Of a stretch of 64,000 nucleotides of DNA, positions 11,183 to 24,243 are shown piece by piece. Position numbers and translations under genes: made by a program. The notes under the pieces are model-generated. The model did not search any database. It was not told the DNA's origin and saw nothing but the letters and a program-made list of their open reading frames with translations. The stretch spans positions 2,099,001-2,163,000 of the forward strand of contig NC_092579.1 in assembly GCF_037975245.1 (NCBI RefSeq), read 5' to 3'. The stretch comes from Apostichopus japonicus. Lineage: Eukaryota; Echinodermata; Holothuroidea; Aspidochirotida; Stichopodidae. The first letter of the stretch is position 1; each line of letters begins with the position of its first letter.

Positions 11183-14100
11183 CCTATATAATAAGTTGGA
11201 ATACATCGTCCGAGTTTTGTCAAAAAATCAACAGTTTTGAGGTACAGACGATGGATATTGTCGAACAAGCTATAGCAAAGCACGCCTTTAAAAACGTTGC
11301 TTATAAGCTAGGAATAAGGCCAATATTATATACTTAGACTATAGGCTAGCCTAACACTATGAGTGACAGTACCAACATAAACCAGGGCCCCGTGGTCAGT
11401 GGCTACTTTAGGCTTGATTCTGTAGTCTGATGTAGGTCATATGTGTAGGTTAGATCTTTAGACCAAGCCTAACACAGTTACAATTTGCAGGATGACAGGC
11501 GACTGTAGTTCTATTACATATCCAACTCAATTCAGACAACCACTTTCATGAGGTATAAAGATGATGATCAACTTAATTGGCCATTAAAAATATAGATCAA
11601 AGTCTGCCAAGCTGTTGGCTCAGTTCATGTAGGCTAATAGTATCATGATAAAGTCTAATCCTTGCACATGCCGTTAGGTTCCGATACGTTACACAAATTT
11701 CCACACAAACGTCCTTGCGCTACTTACACAAAAAAAGATGCAGACCTAGCCTAGCTAAAATACAACATATTTGTACCAAACGATGATAAAACTTATATGC
11801 ATATCAATTGATGAGATGAAGCAGTTTTACATAGTGGTGTGGAATTCGATCGAAAAAGGTAACTATTTTTTACTGTTAGAGATCCAAGGACATTTTGTCT
11901 CCGGATTGCAAATGTTTAACGTATATACTACTGTGTAACAGCTTCGATATGGAGGATAAACATAAAGTTATACCCAGCCGTGGTCAATAACCAGATCAAA
12001 TCTGACGGAGCAATACATCAGTGAAATCACCAGAACTGTAAATGATTCCAAAATATTTCTGATGGAAACTGTGCATGTGTTGCTGTTAGAGACACCAAGA
12101 TGACTGCCTTGCACTCCTGCCTTGTATCTACAGTTTTTAGCCACTTTCCCCAAAGGCTTGGTGGGGTGGAGGATCCTTCCTCTGTATCACTGCTTAACAG
12201 TTGTACTATGCAAAGATGTGATGTCAACGAGACTAGAATCTGATCATACCACAGCCAGAAATCCAATTTTGATTCCAAGATTAATCACTCTGCACCCCTG
12301 CGCACAGCTGTGACGGACAAGCAGTTTCGTCCCCAGAAAATGTCAAGCAATTTCTACTAGGATTTGATCCAAAGACATATCGAATGCGAAGGTGTACACT
12401 GTAACCAGCCTGGGGTTATCGACCCTTACTTTAGCTTATGCTTTGTTCCGTTATGTCCTTACTCTTCATTGTATAACACATTGTTTATTTATCTCTCCAC
12501 AATCCAAAGCCAGATGAAGGGTTATATTACACCATGCTGTTGACAGGCATGAGTGGGTGTTTGGTGATGTTGGAGGACCAGCAAGGTGACGAGCATGGTC
12601 ATTGTCAGAGCTGTAGTAGGCAAAGGTTATCACCGAGGGCTCGTCTGCACATATTGCTTTGAGGAAATTGTCCTAGATATGCACCTTATCGACAGCCTGG
12701 ACTTTTACACCCGATTCCAATGACTTAATAGCATATGTCTTTGTTTATCTTTTATTTTTCTTCACAACCAATATAGCCATTTCATAGGTATAAGCATGCA
12801 TTACTGCAATAATGTTCTGTGTTCTTAAGGGAAGAAAATTTAAATCTCGGTAAACTTACTTTTCCTCATCTTCGCGAGCATTTTGTTCAGTTAAGGTACT
12901 CAGTAAGCTCCTGCTAAATGTTTTGGCGACAACGAGAAGCTACATGCATTCCATCCTACCAAAAAGTTGATAAAACAAATTTCAGGGAATTACAAATTCT
13001 GCCAGTCTTTTATACTTTTTAATGCTTACTCTAATTCCTACTGTTGCCTGAAACAAGTTTACTCCGTGTATGTTTTCGCCATGCTATTGTTTGTCATATA
13101 TCAACAGATTTGGTTACGTATAGTGTTTTCAAGGAAGTACATACTTCAACTTTTATAGTTTACTTCTCTATGGGAAAATTCAGAAGACACAACTTCAAGG
13201 GATCTGAGAGATGAGGGGGCTCCCACAGTGAAAGAGGGAAAGGGGTATGGTAACATGCAGAGGGACGGAAGTTTATCGTAAGAGGCTGGGGTACCCATCC
13301 ATGCAGAGGGTGGATCAGTCCTCGCAGAAGATACCCGCGGATATGAGCCCTCCCTGAGGAATATTTTGAAATTAAACACTGTTAAATTCGATTTTCTGGA
13401 ATCTGGCTAACAAGATAAGTACACAAAGAAACATTACTGCAATTTCGGAATTGGCTAGCCATTAATTATGATCATGTATTCGTCAAAATATACAACATAT
13501 GGAAACACCTGAGTGCATTTTTGTTCAAATTTAAACGTTCAAGTCTAACAGGATATTAAGCCACTTAATAATACACGCTTGGAAGTATCTTCGTTCGAGC
13601 GTTCACCAAATCTTGTATCAAGCTCAAGCAAGTTTGTATCTATGACGGAGGAGAACAGCCTCTTCATTCCACGTATGTGTCCATGAACACCATCATCCCT
13701 TTTTCTATACTTTATTTGGTGTAAAACAAATAAGATACCGATGAAGAATTTCCATAAGCTCTATTAGGAAGCTACGTTCATATAAAAAAATAATTGTAAT
13801 CGTTGTGCAATATATTATCATGCCCTCGACTGGCTACAGGCCAGTCAATTTGGCAATTATTGTTCTGACCACCGATGCAACACAATTCTTCGATAGTTGG
13901 AATGTCCTGGCACCTTCCACAGGCACAAAATGGAGACTAGACTTTGTGCCAATGTTCTTCAACTAAGAGCTGCAGTTCCCATATGTCCAGGAGCAGTCCA
14001 GGTTGCCTCTCTGCTAAAGTTCTTTAAAACATAACCTTGCGCTGCCTCCCCGTACATGTTGACAACCATCACCTGTTGAGAGAAGTAATGAGTTACAAAT

Positions 14101-15668
14101 ATTTTGCCACAGTTGCCATTATTTAAGCAAATTACAATGACGTGAGGCTTATTGCCCAAACAACGTTATAAGTATAAAGGTATAGCGTCGCATAAACAAA
14201 TGATAAAGAACGATCTATGTGAAGAGTATTATGCCATGTAGGCTTATCTCCTATTCAAAGTTGCACAACATGAAGAAGTCAACAGATGTAATGTTTATAT
14301 ACTACATTAAGTTCTGTTTGAGAAACTTGGATTCTGTACTTGAATATGATGTATGATGAAGGTACTATAGTTTAAGGGTTATGCTTTGTAAATTTGAAAA
14401 CTCATAATGAGCCTTCCATTTTGTAGCGTGTTGCATGTTACATTAAAATAAAGTCGCCCTGTGATGGTACATACTATAATACGTTCTTGTCATTTTATTC
14501 GTCTCTCCTTCCTGCTGCCGTACATCAACATGCCCTCATTCATCTCCGACCTCTAACACATCCCCTACCGTGTCCTCTTCCTGTTTTTATTTGAAGTCCA
14601 CCTCTGTTAGGTTGTTCTTGTTCCTTAAAAACAAACCACGTAAACCTCATCTAAAAGCAACTTTCAATTTTATATTAGCAATCCATTCATCCAACGCAAT
14701 TTCGACCTAGCAAACCCCTCTAGTGTTGTATCTCCAAGTGTCAAGAGTCAAGGCTTACGTTGTCATATACCCCTGTCCTCAATGAATATTCCTTTGCACT
14801 TTAATACAATGTTACATAGTTTACACATAGCCTACATCTATCGACTATGTGTAAACTATATAACAATAGGACTGCCTCTGGCCATGCCAAGTCTGAGAAG
14901 GAAAAGTAACTACGTTCCATTATGATTACGCTTCAATTTGCACACAGAGGTAGCCTTCGCAGTGCAAGGCTTAATACAATACATTAGCTCTTGGTCTACT
15001 TGTGTTTAAGGGTATATTTCTTTAGCCTATAACGTACCATAGTAAATTGTCGCTCACTTTTTCAATCTCGAACACTCTGTGAGGCTGAAAAACTATAACA
15101 TTTTATCGTCCAGCAAATTTAATGAATGTATAAGCATTACCGTGGCAGGTTTCGTGATAATAATTTCGTGTTTTCTAGCAGAGTGCTATAGTGATGAGCC
15201 GCCGATTGAGGTGTTTCTATGCGTGACCTAACGTTTATAACGAGGGCCTTTATCTTCAAAAGAGCTTTCTGAAGTGCACCGTTTTTTGTAAACGTTTTTG
15301 GTAATCTTCATTTGTATTAATAGTACACAGGGTCATTAACTTGTACATGGAAACCAGGAACAACGCTAGCTTTAAATTCAAAATAAAGAAACACATAAAG
15401 CCTGACGATGTGCCAATGTATTCTTTGTTCAAACACACAATGCAACTTGACACCTTGACACTTTATAGTCAGATACAAACCGTGTAGTATAAATGCTGGA
15501 CCACTGATGTATGGCTACTGCAAACGGAACAGTGTAACAGATTAAAGCAATATGCATATGAAATAATCACTACAAATTTTAACTTATCACTCAATCTCAC
15601 AGAATTGTGAAGCTATAATGTTCTTGACAGAAGTGATTCATCTGGACACATTTTTGTCTTCCTTTTAG
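11183..15668. other. Long stretch without a supported gene
   Basis: Mostly AT-rich with short ORFs on both strands. None shows a domain or a linked splice chain. The N-terminal exon or exons of the receptor gene at 15669 should lie here, but I could not identify them: an exon ending one base into a codon is required. A hairpin at 14816-14859 is listed separately. Confidence 0.5.
14816..14859. repeat. Perfect 15-bp hairpin
   Basis: ATAGTTTACACATAG (14816-14830) pairs exactly with CTATGTGTAAACTAT (14845-14859) around a 14-base loop. Confidence 0.85.
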
Positions 15669-17304
15669 GAGTAAGTCCATTGGGACGAAGGTGGAACGGT
15701 ATCATCTCTAACGGATGGTTCGTTGTTGCACTAGCTATTTTGACATATGAATTTGTCAGTGTCTTTCGGAGATTGTATGGAAAATCAGAAGAGATACTGA
15801 GCTTTCTGTTAACTCTCACGTTGTATGAACTGCTGATGACTCATTATGCCTTCGCGTTGTGCTCAAAGATACATAGCCTCTTTAAATCATCAGTTCCAAG
15901 ACTTTACTGGTCCACTACGCTTAACGTACGGTATTTGATCAAGAGAGCCCAAATGTTGGACTTGCCAAATAGAGGTAGGTTGCCCTTCTTCGCCACTGCC
16001 TTATATGTTCCTCAGGAAAGCCAATGAGAAACAGGTCTGGCTCCGAGGACATTTATTTTCCGGGTCCCCAGTTTGCACTTTTCAATATTCTTCCTGAAAA
16101 TGCGAATACACTATACTTTATCCCATACTTTCCGGAGATCCTCCATGCATTAATTATCTCTCTGACTTGATTTTTTTTTAACTTGAGATAAACATAACGT
16201 AATAGATAAGATGATTACTCAAGTAACATTGATAATACGCCAAGGATTCAAGCAATACATCTTATTGATTTGGATTTTGGATTTGTTGAACAAATTGTTC
16301 TTTTCTCCTTCAAGACAGATATCAAAATGACTAGAGGTGGTTGGAAATGGTGCTATCGAGTGTTGATTATGTAGATATGTTTTCTTCTTTTTTATGGCTT
16401 ACTAAATGTACAGTTGATTTAGTTGCGAATGTCTGTCGTATACATTGATTTCCAACTTCAGGCTTTTTACTAATCTGAGAGGGATTTATGATGTAATTCG
16501 TATCTTGACTATACTTTCCTTTCTCCCTCTCTCTCTCTTATACAAGGCTTACCTGGATTACCAGTCCTCATCCTCTGTGCCTCCTGCCCTCTCCTCGTAT
16601 CAGGATACCGGATGGTGATTTTCCTATACATAAGTAACTGTGACATCACTGTTCACAGTGTAATGCGGTCAGTGATCGGTGTTATCTTCATAGTGAACTG
16701 GGGCTTATCCGTCTACATCATCTATTTCATTCGGGTGTCTTTTCAACACCAGTTCAAGTTGTTACTTGCTTACATGAAAGAGTTTGAAGATGACATCCGC
16801 AGATGCAAAGCAATTTTGTTGGACGTTGTTGCCGATTTTGCTTGTTATTATCAGTTTTGTTCTTTGTACACGGCCGTTGGTATTCCCGCTACAGTTATTG
16901 CTGTCGTGGGTAACATATCTTTAGCCTATATAAATGACCGAAGTGCGTGTGTTGGTAATGACCTTAAAGGTCAAGAGATAGTACAGCACATCACAGTGTT
17001 GGCTTGGTCAGAGATTGCAATGATGATGATTCTGGTGGCTGTAGCAATGGGTGGATACAAAGTTCGTTACATCTGGGAGAAATTTGTGAATAATGTTATG
17101 ATCATGAAGTGTAACGAGTCGCAACCTGACGGAAAAGAGTTATTCCTCGAAGCAAACTATTTGCTGAGGGAATCTAACTTGCTATTAGCCACAATCATCT
17201 TCTCAGTAACTGGAATCTACATGGGATTTCAGTTTGGGGAACAAAATGGTGCATTTTTAATAAGTTCATGCAATGGAACATCTTCATATGCATCTTGTAC
17301 CTAA
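15669..17304 (+). CDS. Gustatory-receptor-like (GRL) 7TM protein, last two exons
   Basis: Exons 15669-15974 and 16547-17304 join in phase (G|GC, intron GTAGGT...TACAAG) and encode about 354 residues to a TAA stop. Seven hydrophobic spans are visible: GWFVVALAILTYEF, FLLTLTLYELLMTHYAF, LPVLILCASCPLLV, VIGVIFIVNWGLSVYII, AVGIPATVIAVVGNISL, EIAMMMILVAVAMGG and LLATIIFSVTGIYMGFQF. The last contains TGIYMGFQF, matching the TYhhhhhQF signature of TM7 in insect gustatory receptors except Y to G, followed by a short tail as in that family. Family members are ligand-gated or unknown-function membrane receptors; echinoderm GRLs are known. The first exon needs a preceding exon ending one base into a codon, so the N-terminus is missing. 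An unrelated 7TM family is the alternative. Confidence 0.68.
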
Positions 17305-17446
17305 CTGAATACGTATTATGTAAGTTTAGCATATGAAGTTATAATCGACGGCGGTTGAGGGTTTTTTTGGACAATGAATAAGATAAGATAAGAGACCAAG
17401 TTAAATATATAGATGAACAGAGCATGTTCGTGTATTGATCGTTAAA

Positions 17447-18030
17447 CATAGCATATATGTTGAAACAAAGAATGATTCAGTACCAAAATTAAACATATGA
17501 TTAAAATTGTTGATGTCAGCCGTTGTATTGTTCAACATATAATTCGGTGCATACTAGCCTACGATGAATTTGAAAGGTACAAATTGTATTTAAAGTATTT
17601 GATTTGTGTGTCTGTCATTTAAGGTTATCATAACAAATGATCAGAAAATTTAAGTATCAGCAAGTAAAAACAAAAGTAAAATTTAAGATATATACTTTAT
17701 GGGGGCAGTCATCTTTTCATTCCTATAAATAAAAAACTCATAGCATATATGTTGAAACAAAGAATGATTCAGTACCAAAATTAAACAAATGATTAAAATT
17801 GTTGATGTCAGCCGTTGTATTGTTCAACATATAATTCGGAGCATACTAGCCTACAATGAATTTGAAAGGTACAACTTGTATTTAATGTATTTGATTTGTG
17901 TGTCTTTCATTTAAGGTTATCATAACAAATGATCAGAAAACTTAAGTATCAGCAAGTTAAAACAAAAGTAAAATATAAGATATATACTTTATGAGGGCAG
18001 TCATCTTTTCATTCCTATAAATATCAAACT
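17447..18030. repeat. 292-bp tandem direct duplication
   Basis: Two head-to-tail copies (17447-17738 and 17739-18030) begin CATAGCATATATGTTGAAAC or its start and end after ATTCCTATAAATA. They differ at only a few positions (for example CATATGATT versus CAAATGATT, TCGGTGC versus TCGGAGC). The duplication lies just downstream of the receptor gene and carries no ORF of note. Confidence 0.92.
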
Positions 18031-19600
18031 CATTGAGGAGAGATGAGTTTCAACAGATACGGTCTATATTCATTAGACAACACAACAATCTTTTGTGTGA
18101 CCAATAAGTTTTAATGATAATCAGCAGAACAAAGAAATTTCCCCACTTTTTACACACATTTATACAAACTGTTTTGTCTCACCAAGCCCTGAGTTTTGTC
18201 ACCTTTTCTCTTTCTTGTTTGTGATTTTCTTGTTAGTTATGTGTAATATAATTCGAATGTGTTTCTCTGTCATACAGTCATTAATTTATTGTACCAGTTG
18301 ATATATGAAGATCGTTCAGAGCGAACAAAACAAGCCCCTCCAAACTGTAATATAGCTTTTCTAAACTACAAAGTTTTCTAGAAATTAGATTTCGACGATC
18401 GTTCAATTATTTACTTTAGACTTCTTTCCCCAAGACAGAAAACAAAGCAAAGCAAACAAACAGAAAAGGACGTTTGTTATCTTCTTTTGTTATCTATTGT
18501 AAGCAAATTTAATAAATCTATATTTATGCTCAACTTAATATGTGTGGTGCCCCTAGTATAAACTGCATTAAGCAGTAAAGATATGGGACTTCATAGTTCA
18601 CCTAATATTATATCTTATCTCATAAGTAGAGTCCCTTTATAGTTTGTGACAATTTGCAAGTTGGAGGCCATATTTACTCCAATGTGCTCGCCGAGGAACG
18701 CAAAATATGCAAGTACCAGATACACAAGGAGCATATATTTTAAAAGATAAAACACGGATATCTCTATAATTGTCTTTAAAGAGACAGACTCTATAGTCGC
18801 AAGACAAAGATGACGGTCGAAGAGCACGAAACGTTTATCAAGTTTACATCAATACAAGAAAATGGTGTTTAAAGGTAAATGAAACAATTATTTTAATTAT
18901 TATTTTAGTCAACTGCACACAGCTGACAGAATGAAACCACATAACATCTATATATACTTACTTAAAACTTGTTAGTTTTTTAATCAAGTGCTAGGTTAAT
19001 GTGAGTAGAGTATCTCATACCGCATTATAGCAAAGCACTGGTTAATAGGAGAAACAAATTGGATTTGGAATTTAAAGTGGCTGAGTATGATTATGTTACG
19101 CCCTGGGGTGTTCGGTATGCGTGTACCCCGTATTTCGAACACGGCCAGTGCTACTAACAATATGTTTCCCCGAGTTTTGAATAATTTACCATGCGATATG
19201 TTGCCCATTCACTTACCATTCCACTTACTTTTGTTCTATTATGCAGGTCTCTCTCGCTCTCCCCGTCGTCTGGCATCACCAGCATTCCAGGCATTTGATC
19301 TATTATCTCACGAGTTGTTCTGCATGTTTAGCGTTTTTCTATTTTACTATCACTTACTCTCTTTACCTTGTTTAATTAAGACGGTGTTGTTTTGTTATGT
19401 ATTTTGTGTTTTGGAGGACTTGATTTATTTCATTGAGATTCGGGCAGAGAATTGGAGACAACGTTGAGCAGCACGGCTATTGCAGTACAGTATATTATTT
19501 TAAAGCCAAGGTTGTTTTATTTATTTTAGAGAGCAGGTCCGGGAGTGAGAGATGACTACGGGGCGCCATTTCCTATTGTATTTTATAACCCAACATAAAA
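18031..19600. other. No gene seen
   Basis: AT-rich sequence. ORFs on both strands at 18996-19467 overlap each other in opposite directions and show no recognised domain. Confidence 0.5.
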
Positions 19601-20540
19601 TAAAACTGTTAGCAAACTGGTAATCCAGTCCAGCTCACAAAGGTCGTCAATAAGTCTATCAAAGTTGGTGGTGCTTCCATTGCTTCTTGTGATCAAGTCC
19701 GCAACCTCGGGGTTATTTTCGGCAAACACGTGAAAATGGATAAACATATCAGTAAAGTTTGCAAGACTGGTTTCTATTATATTTTTAATCTAAAGAAGAT
19801 TAGGAAACATATGTCTTCTAGAACTATGAGCACCTTCGTTCATTCATTTATTCATAGCCATTTGGATTATTGCAATAGTTTGCTCATGTATTCCAGGGTA
19901 TCTGATTCAGAGACTGCAACGTCTGCAGAACAGCGCAGTCAGGCTTGTTGTAGACTGCTATGACCTCAACACACCATCGTTGAGTATCCTCCATTCTTTG
20001 CACTGGTTGCTTGTTGAATTCAGAATTAAGTTCAAAGTACTGCTCCTGGTGTATAAGCATTCATGGAATGGCACCCGCCTATCAGACGATCTGTCTTTCC
20101 AGGTCAATACTCGTTATACCTTGCGTTCTAGCAATACACTCACTCTAACTGTTCCCAGAACTAAACTGAAAACCTATGGCGATCATGCCTTTCCATCAGC
20201 CGGGTTCATGCTCTGGAATGGTCTGCCCATATCTGTGCGGAGTTCTCCCATTCTCAGTCAGTTCAAGTCTTGTTTGGAGACTCATTTTTTTCAAGTTGGC
20301 GTTCTATTAGGGTTGTACAGCGCTATTGAATACTTCGTAGATTTTAGCGCTTTATAAGTTCATTTGTTATTATTATTATTAGAGAGCCTGTGCAATAGAA
20401 TGTGTAAAAGTAAGTTGGCCTGACGTTTCGATCCTAGCAGGATGTTCTTCAGAGGCTAAATGACAAGTAACAGTAACAGAAGGGACAAAAACACTCACAC
20501 AGAATACAGACAGGTGTTCACCGTGATCATTAACCTGTCT
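19601..20540 (+). repeat. Dispersed repeat, copy 1, interrupted by a retrotransposon
   Basis: The left part (AATAAAACTGTTAGCAAACT) and right part (AGAGAGCCTG, then TTGGCCTGACGTTTCGATCC to AGAATACAGACAGGT) match the uninterrupted copy at 52596-52765. In copy 1 about 750 bp of CR1/L2-type sequence separates the two parts. The unit has no coding capacity. Confidence 0.8.
19630..20378 (+). mobile_element. CR1/L2-type LINE, 3' fragment
   Basis: Frames at 19730-19963 and 19980-20357 read the C-terminal part of a CR1/L2-type reverse transcriptase: FYYIFNLKKIRKHM, HSHLDYCNSLL, LHSLHWLLVEFRIKFKVLLL and AGFMLWNGLPISVRSS. A frameshift separates them. The 3' end runs into GCGCTTTATAAG and an (ATT)n tail, as usual for this clade. 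The fragment is 5'-truncated and inactive, and is nested in the dispersed repeat. Confidence 0.82.
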
Positions 20541-21011
20541 GTATTCTGTGCTGCCCACGCCCTGATTCGTAGCTTATAAGATTGAGTCATAATAGTGATT
20601 GCAAGACATTTGGCCAAAATATATCCTTCAGCAACTTAGGTTTAGATTACAGAAGCCCAAATTCAAGTGCTGGCTTGGTCGTCGCCAAACCTTGTTATTT
20701 ATTCACCTACTAACTCAAAAAGCAATCAGTAGGCTCAGAAGTATATGTCCATAAAGTAGGAGTGTCCAAGTGCTGTGTCCAGGTCTTTGTACACATTGCG
20801 CTCGGTAGAGATGTTACATCAAGTACATACACTCTACGCCCTCGAGAGGTGGAGGTACATTGTGAGTGCTATTGTTGAAAAAAAAAAGTCTTTTCGTTTT
20901 GAAGTGACAGAAACACAGTAAATTATCACCACTCCTTACTAATTAATTAGTTAATTTATAAAATTCAGTAAAGTTTGTTAATTTTTTAGTTAATTTTTAT
21001 GTTATGTATGT
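20541..21011. other. No gene seen
   Basis: Non-coding sequence between two repeats; no ORF or motif worth reporting. Confidence 0.5.
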
Positions 21012-21245
21012 AATGAGTGAACTATTTAGTAGACCCCACAAAATTTTGATTGTCGTAATAGAGGGCGCAAGGACAGTTTCTGTTACAACTCGTTGCTGTC
21101 CGATCAATCTAACGATCAGCGTTCTGGTTTCTCTTCCCCTCCTTTATAGCCGGATGAGCCGCCTGGCCCCTCATTACCCCAGCCCCAACTAACACCTCTG
21201 GGCATGTAACATTTTGTGGTGTCTACTAAATAGTTCACCCATTTC
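21012..21245. mobile_element. MITE with terminal inverted repeats of about 34 bp
   Basis: The left end (AATGAGTGAACTATTTAGTA, then GACCCCACAAAAT) is the reverse complement of the right end (ATTTTGTGGTGTCTACTAAA, then TAGTTCACCCATT) with two or three mismatches. The total is about 234 bp with no ORF. No target duplication could be fixed, so the superfamily is open. Confidence 0.8.
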
Positions 21246-21365
21246 ATGTATAACCAAACTAGCTCACACTAGATTCTGGACCCGTACCCAGATCGAGTTC
21301 GTTACTTTGATGACTTGATCTGACAAGGAAATTATAAGGGATATGCTACCTGATACGCAAAAATC

Positions 21366-22022
21366 CAACGAGGTAAATGAATCTGGAGGATTCATGTCAA
21401 TTGGGTGCGCGCGTACCATGTATAGAGGGTCATGTGATGTGTTCCAGGGTGGTACTATACTGATATTTCTCTGTAGCAGTTCGAGAAACAGTGTTAGTGA
21501 CTTCGTGAAAGATTGGTCGGTTCGGACATGGGAAATAACGGCATAAGAAGGTACTGGTACTTCAGGCCTACGAAATAGTGCTAATATGCTAACGTTCAAC
21601 CTTATTCTCTTGAATGAAGGCAGGCTTTCTACATAATCTTACTTATTAATACAGCTCTAGGGCAAGCTTTGTCTCATATGGCCTAACGTTATTAATACAC
21701 GCTATAAGTTAATGTAGAAATGGGAAATGTTTAGTTCAGTGCAACCACGGAATTCTCCATGGAACAGAGCCTAATGCTGCTCGACGGGAATATAGCTATC
21801 ACGTTAGGCTACAGGCACGGTTATTGCTAGGTAACGGGTGTCGTCTGCTGCTCTAAGCACGCAAACACATTTACGTACTAGTTGGGTGAAATAATCATGC
21901 GTAATAGGGAGAGTAGTATATTAGTACCACCCTGGAACACATCACATGACCCTCCATACATGGTACGCGCGTACGCCCGTATTTACTGTGTGATAGTTTC
22001 TCCAGATTCATTTACCTCGTTG
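21366..22022. mobile_element. Foldback element, arms about 100 bp
   Basis: The left arm (21366-21460) and right arm (21918-22022) are reverse complements sharing CAACGAGGTAAATGAATCTG, GCGCGTACCATGTAT and GGGTCATGTGATGTGTTCCA blocks. The centre of about 450 bp is non-coding. It looks like a MITE or foldback with an indel of about 10 bp between the arms. Confidence 0.8.
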
Positions 22023-22529
22023 CAAAAATCACAAAAAAACAGCGAACTGAGTACTTCGATGGAAAAGTTGCATGTAAGGAGTTTACGGCAATTTTAGCGT
22101 TTCTGTGCATTCTTTTCCAAATGATACAAAATCACTCACAACATATTTAAGGTTTTTTGTCAATCTTGACCGCTACTGAATCTTGAATATAGAAAACTAG
22201 TCTGTCGAAAAGCGTTGGATAAAAACAGAGTAGGTTTGCAAGGTAGGTACTAGTTACACGAAAATGTCTCCAGTCCTCACATATGGTAGTTGGTACAATA
22301 CGTCTACAGGCCTATACACCCTAACTTTCGGTCTAACTTCTGAGGCAGCTCATCAAATTTGAAGATTAAACATTCCTTTAAAGTTGCACTGTGCGTTAGA
22401 ACGAAGAAATACATTAGCACATTTGTCAGGCTATATGTATTTCTTTATTTTGCAATTAAATCCTGGAGATGTTGCTAGTTTCAAACATGTATCAATTATT
22501 TATGACCAGGGCTTTGCTGAATTTCACAA
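22023..22529. other. No gene seen
   Basis: Non-coding sequence leading into the truncated LINE. Confidence 0.5.
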
Positions 22530-24243
22530 TATGCCGATGATACTGTTCTATTTTTAGATGGTTCACGCGCTTCTCTTGTAGAGGTTGTAAACATTCTTAA
22601 TAATTTCTCTGCCGCTTCGGGTTTAAAAGTTAATTTCAGCAAATCATTCTTTTTTCCATTGGGTGCTATGGTTTCAAGGGTTCCTTGGTATTTTCATGAG
22701 TATGGTTTTAATGTTAATCTTGGTCCCGTGAAATATCTTGGTGTCACATTTACTACAAAGAATGAAGATTTCTTTTCGTTGAATTATCTTCCCAAATTAT
22801 CCAGGCTCAAACAGTTACTTGGGATGTGGTCAAAACGTGACTTAACACCAACTGGTAAAGTAACTATAATTAAGAGTTTGGCCATTTCGCAACTTGTTTT
22901 TCTTTTTAGTGTTCTAGCAAATCCTCCTCTTAGTTTCATTAAAGAGGTTAATAAAATTTTGTATAATTTTATTTGGAACAATAAACCTTATAAGATTAAA
23001 CGGAGCACCCTTATTAATAAGAAAGTTAATGGTGGCTTTGATATGATAGATATTGAATCTTTTATTAAAAGTCTAAAATGTAGCTGGGTAAAGCGGTATT
23101 TAGCCCCTCAGAGAGGAAACTGGAAAATATTTTTTGATTTATACCTAAAACAGAGTTCGGTGGTGCTTTTCTTTTTAAATGTAATTTCAATAAGGAGGCA
23201 GTTTCTTGTATTTCTAATATTTTTTGCAGAGAAGTGTGTGAGGCTTAGGCTGAGTTTAATTTTTATCATCCAGACGGTAATTATGGTAATGAAATCATTT
23301 TAAACAACAGTCATATATTGGTTAACAATAAAGTAATTTTCCAGTATAATCTTTTAAATCACAGAACAATTTATGTGAAAGATTTCATTAAAAATGATGG
23401 CTCGGTAATTCCATATAACACGTTTCAAGCGAAAAAATATATTAGAAATTTTCCTTTTACTTCGTACTTTGGGATTATTCACGCCATTCCTAGCTATTGG
23501 AGGGGGTACCATGATTCTGTTTTGCTCCCAATGAGTGAAAATAACTTTAATATGTGCATGCGCACACATAAAATAACCAAAAATGTTTATAATAAGCTAA
23601 TTACCGGTCTCTGCACGCCCCCGTCGTCTATTATGAAGTGGCAAGCTATGAATTTTCCAGTGAAAATAGTTTGGAATAAGATTTTTAGGCTGCCTTATAC
23701 GGCTGTGTATGACCCCAAAGTATCATATTTACAATTGCGTTTTCTACATCGTATTTTAGGCATAAATAGCTTGCTTTATAAAATGAAAATGGTTAATTCT
23801 CCACTTTGTTCATTTTGCAAGAATGCCGATGAAACGCTTATACATTTGTTTTATAATTGTAGTCACGTTGAGCGATTCTGGGAGGCAGTGAATTCAAATT
23901 GCATTAAAACTAATTATTCTTTTAATTTGACCAACATTTGTTTTGGTGATTTTGGTGATATAGATAATCCTGTGAACTTTTTAATTTTGCATGCTAAAAA
24001 GTACATTTATACTTGTAGGTTGGATAACAAAATCCCGCATGTGCACGAATTTTATTTTAAGTTTCGCTTTCAACTTGACCTGCACTATTTCATTTCTAAG
24101 CAAAACAACAATTTGTGTAACCTTAACGACTTCTATGATTTCTTTATGTAAGCTTCTTATGTAAGTCTTTTTGCTGATTCTTTTGTATTATGTGTTACGG
24201 TATTGTAAATAAATACAGTGGTAAAAAAAAAAAAAAAAAAAAG
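22530..24243 (+). mobile_element. L1/Tx1-type LINE, 5'-truncated, with poly(A) tail
   Basis: The copy starts inside the RT domain at the catalytic YADD box (YADDTVLFLDGS at about 22532). It continues through FSAASGLKVNFSKS, KYLGVTFTTK, PTGKVTIIKSLAISQLVFL and GGFDMIDIESFIKSLKCSW. A frameshift near 23170-23320 breaks the frame, which resumes to a zinc-finger-like C-terminus CSFCKNADETLIHLFYNCSH. A stop at 24151 is followed by a 3' UTR and an A-tract at 24223-24241. The poly(A) tail and 5' truncation show target-primed insertion. It is inactive because the 5' half and endonuclease are missing. Confidence 0.88.

Noticed and set aside
11968-12313. Overlapping ORFs on both strands with some non-random-looking text
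   Set aside because: No start or splice context and no recognised family; the frames contradict each other.
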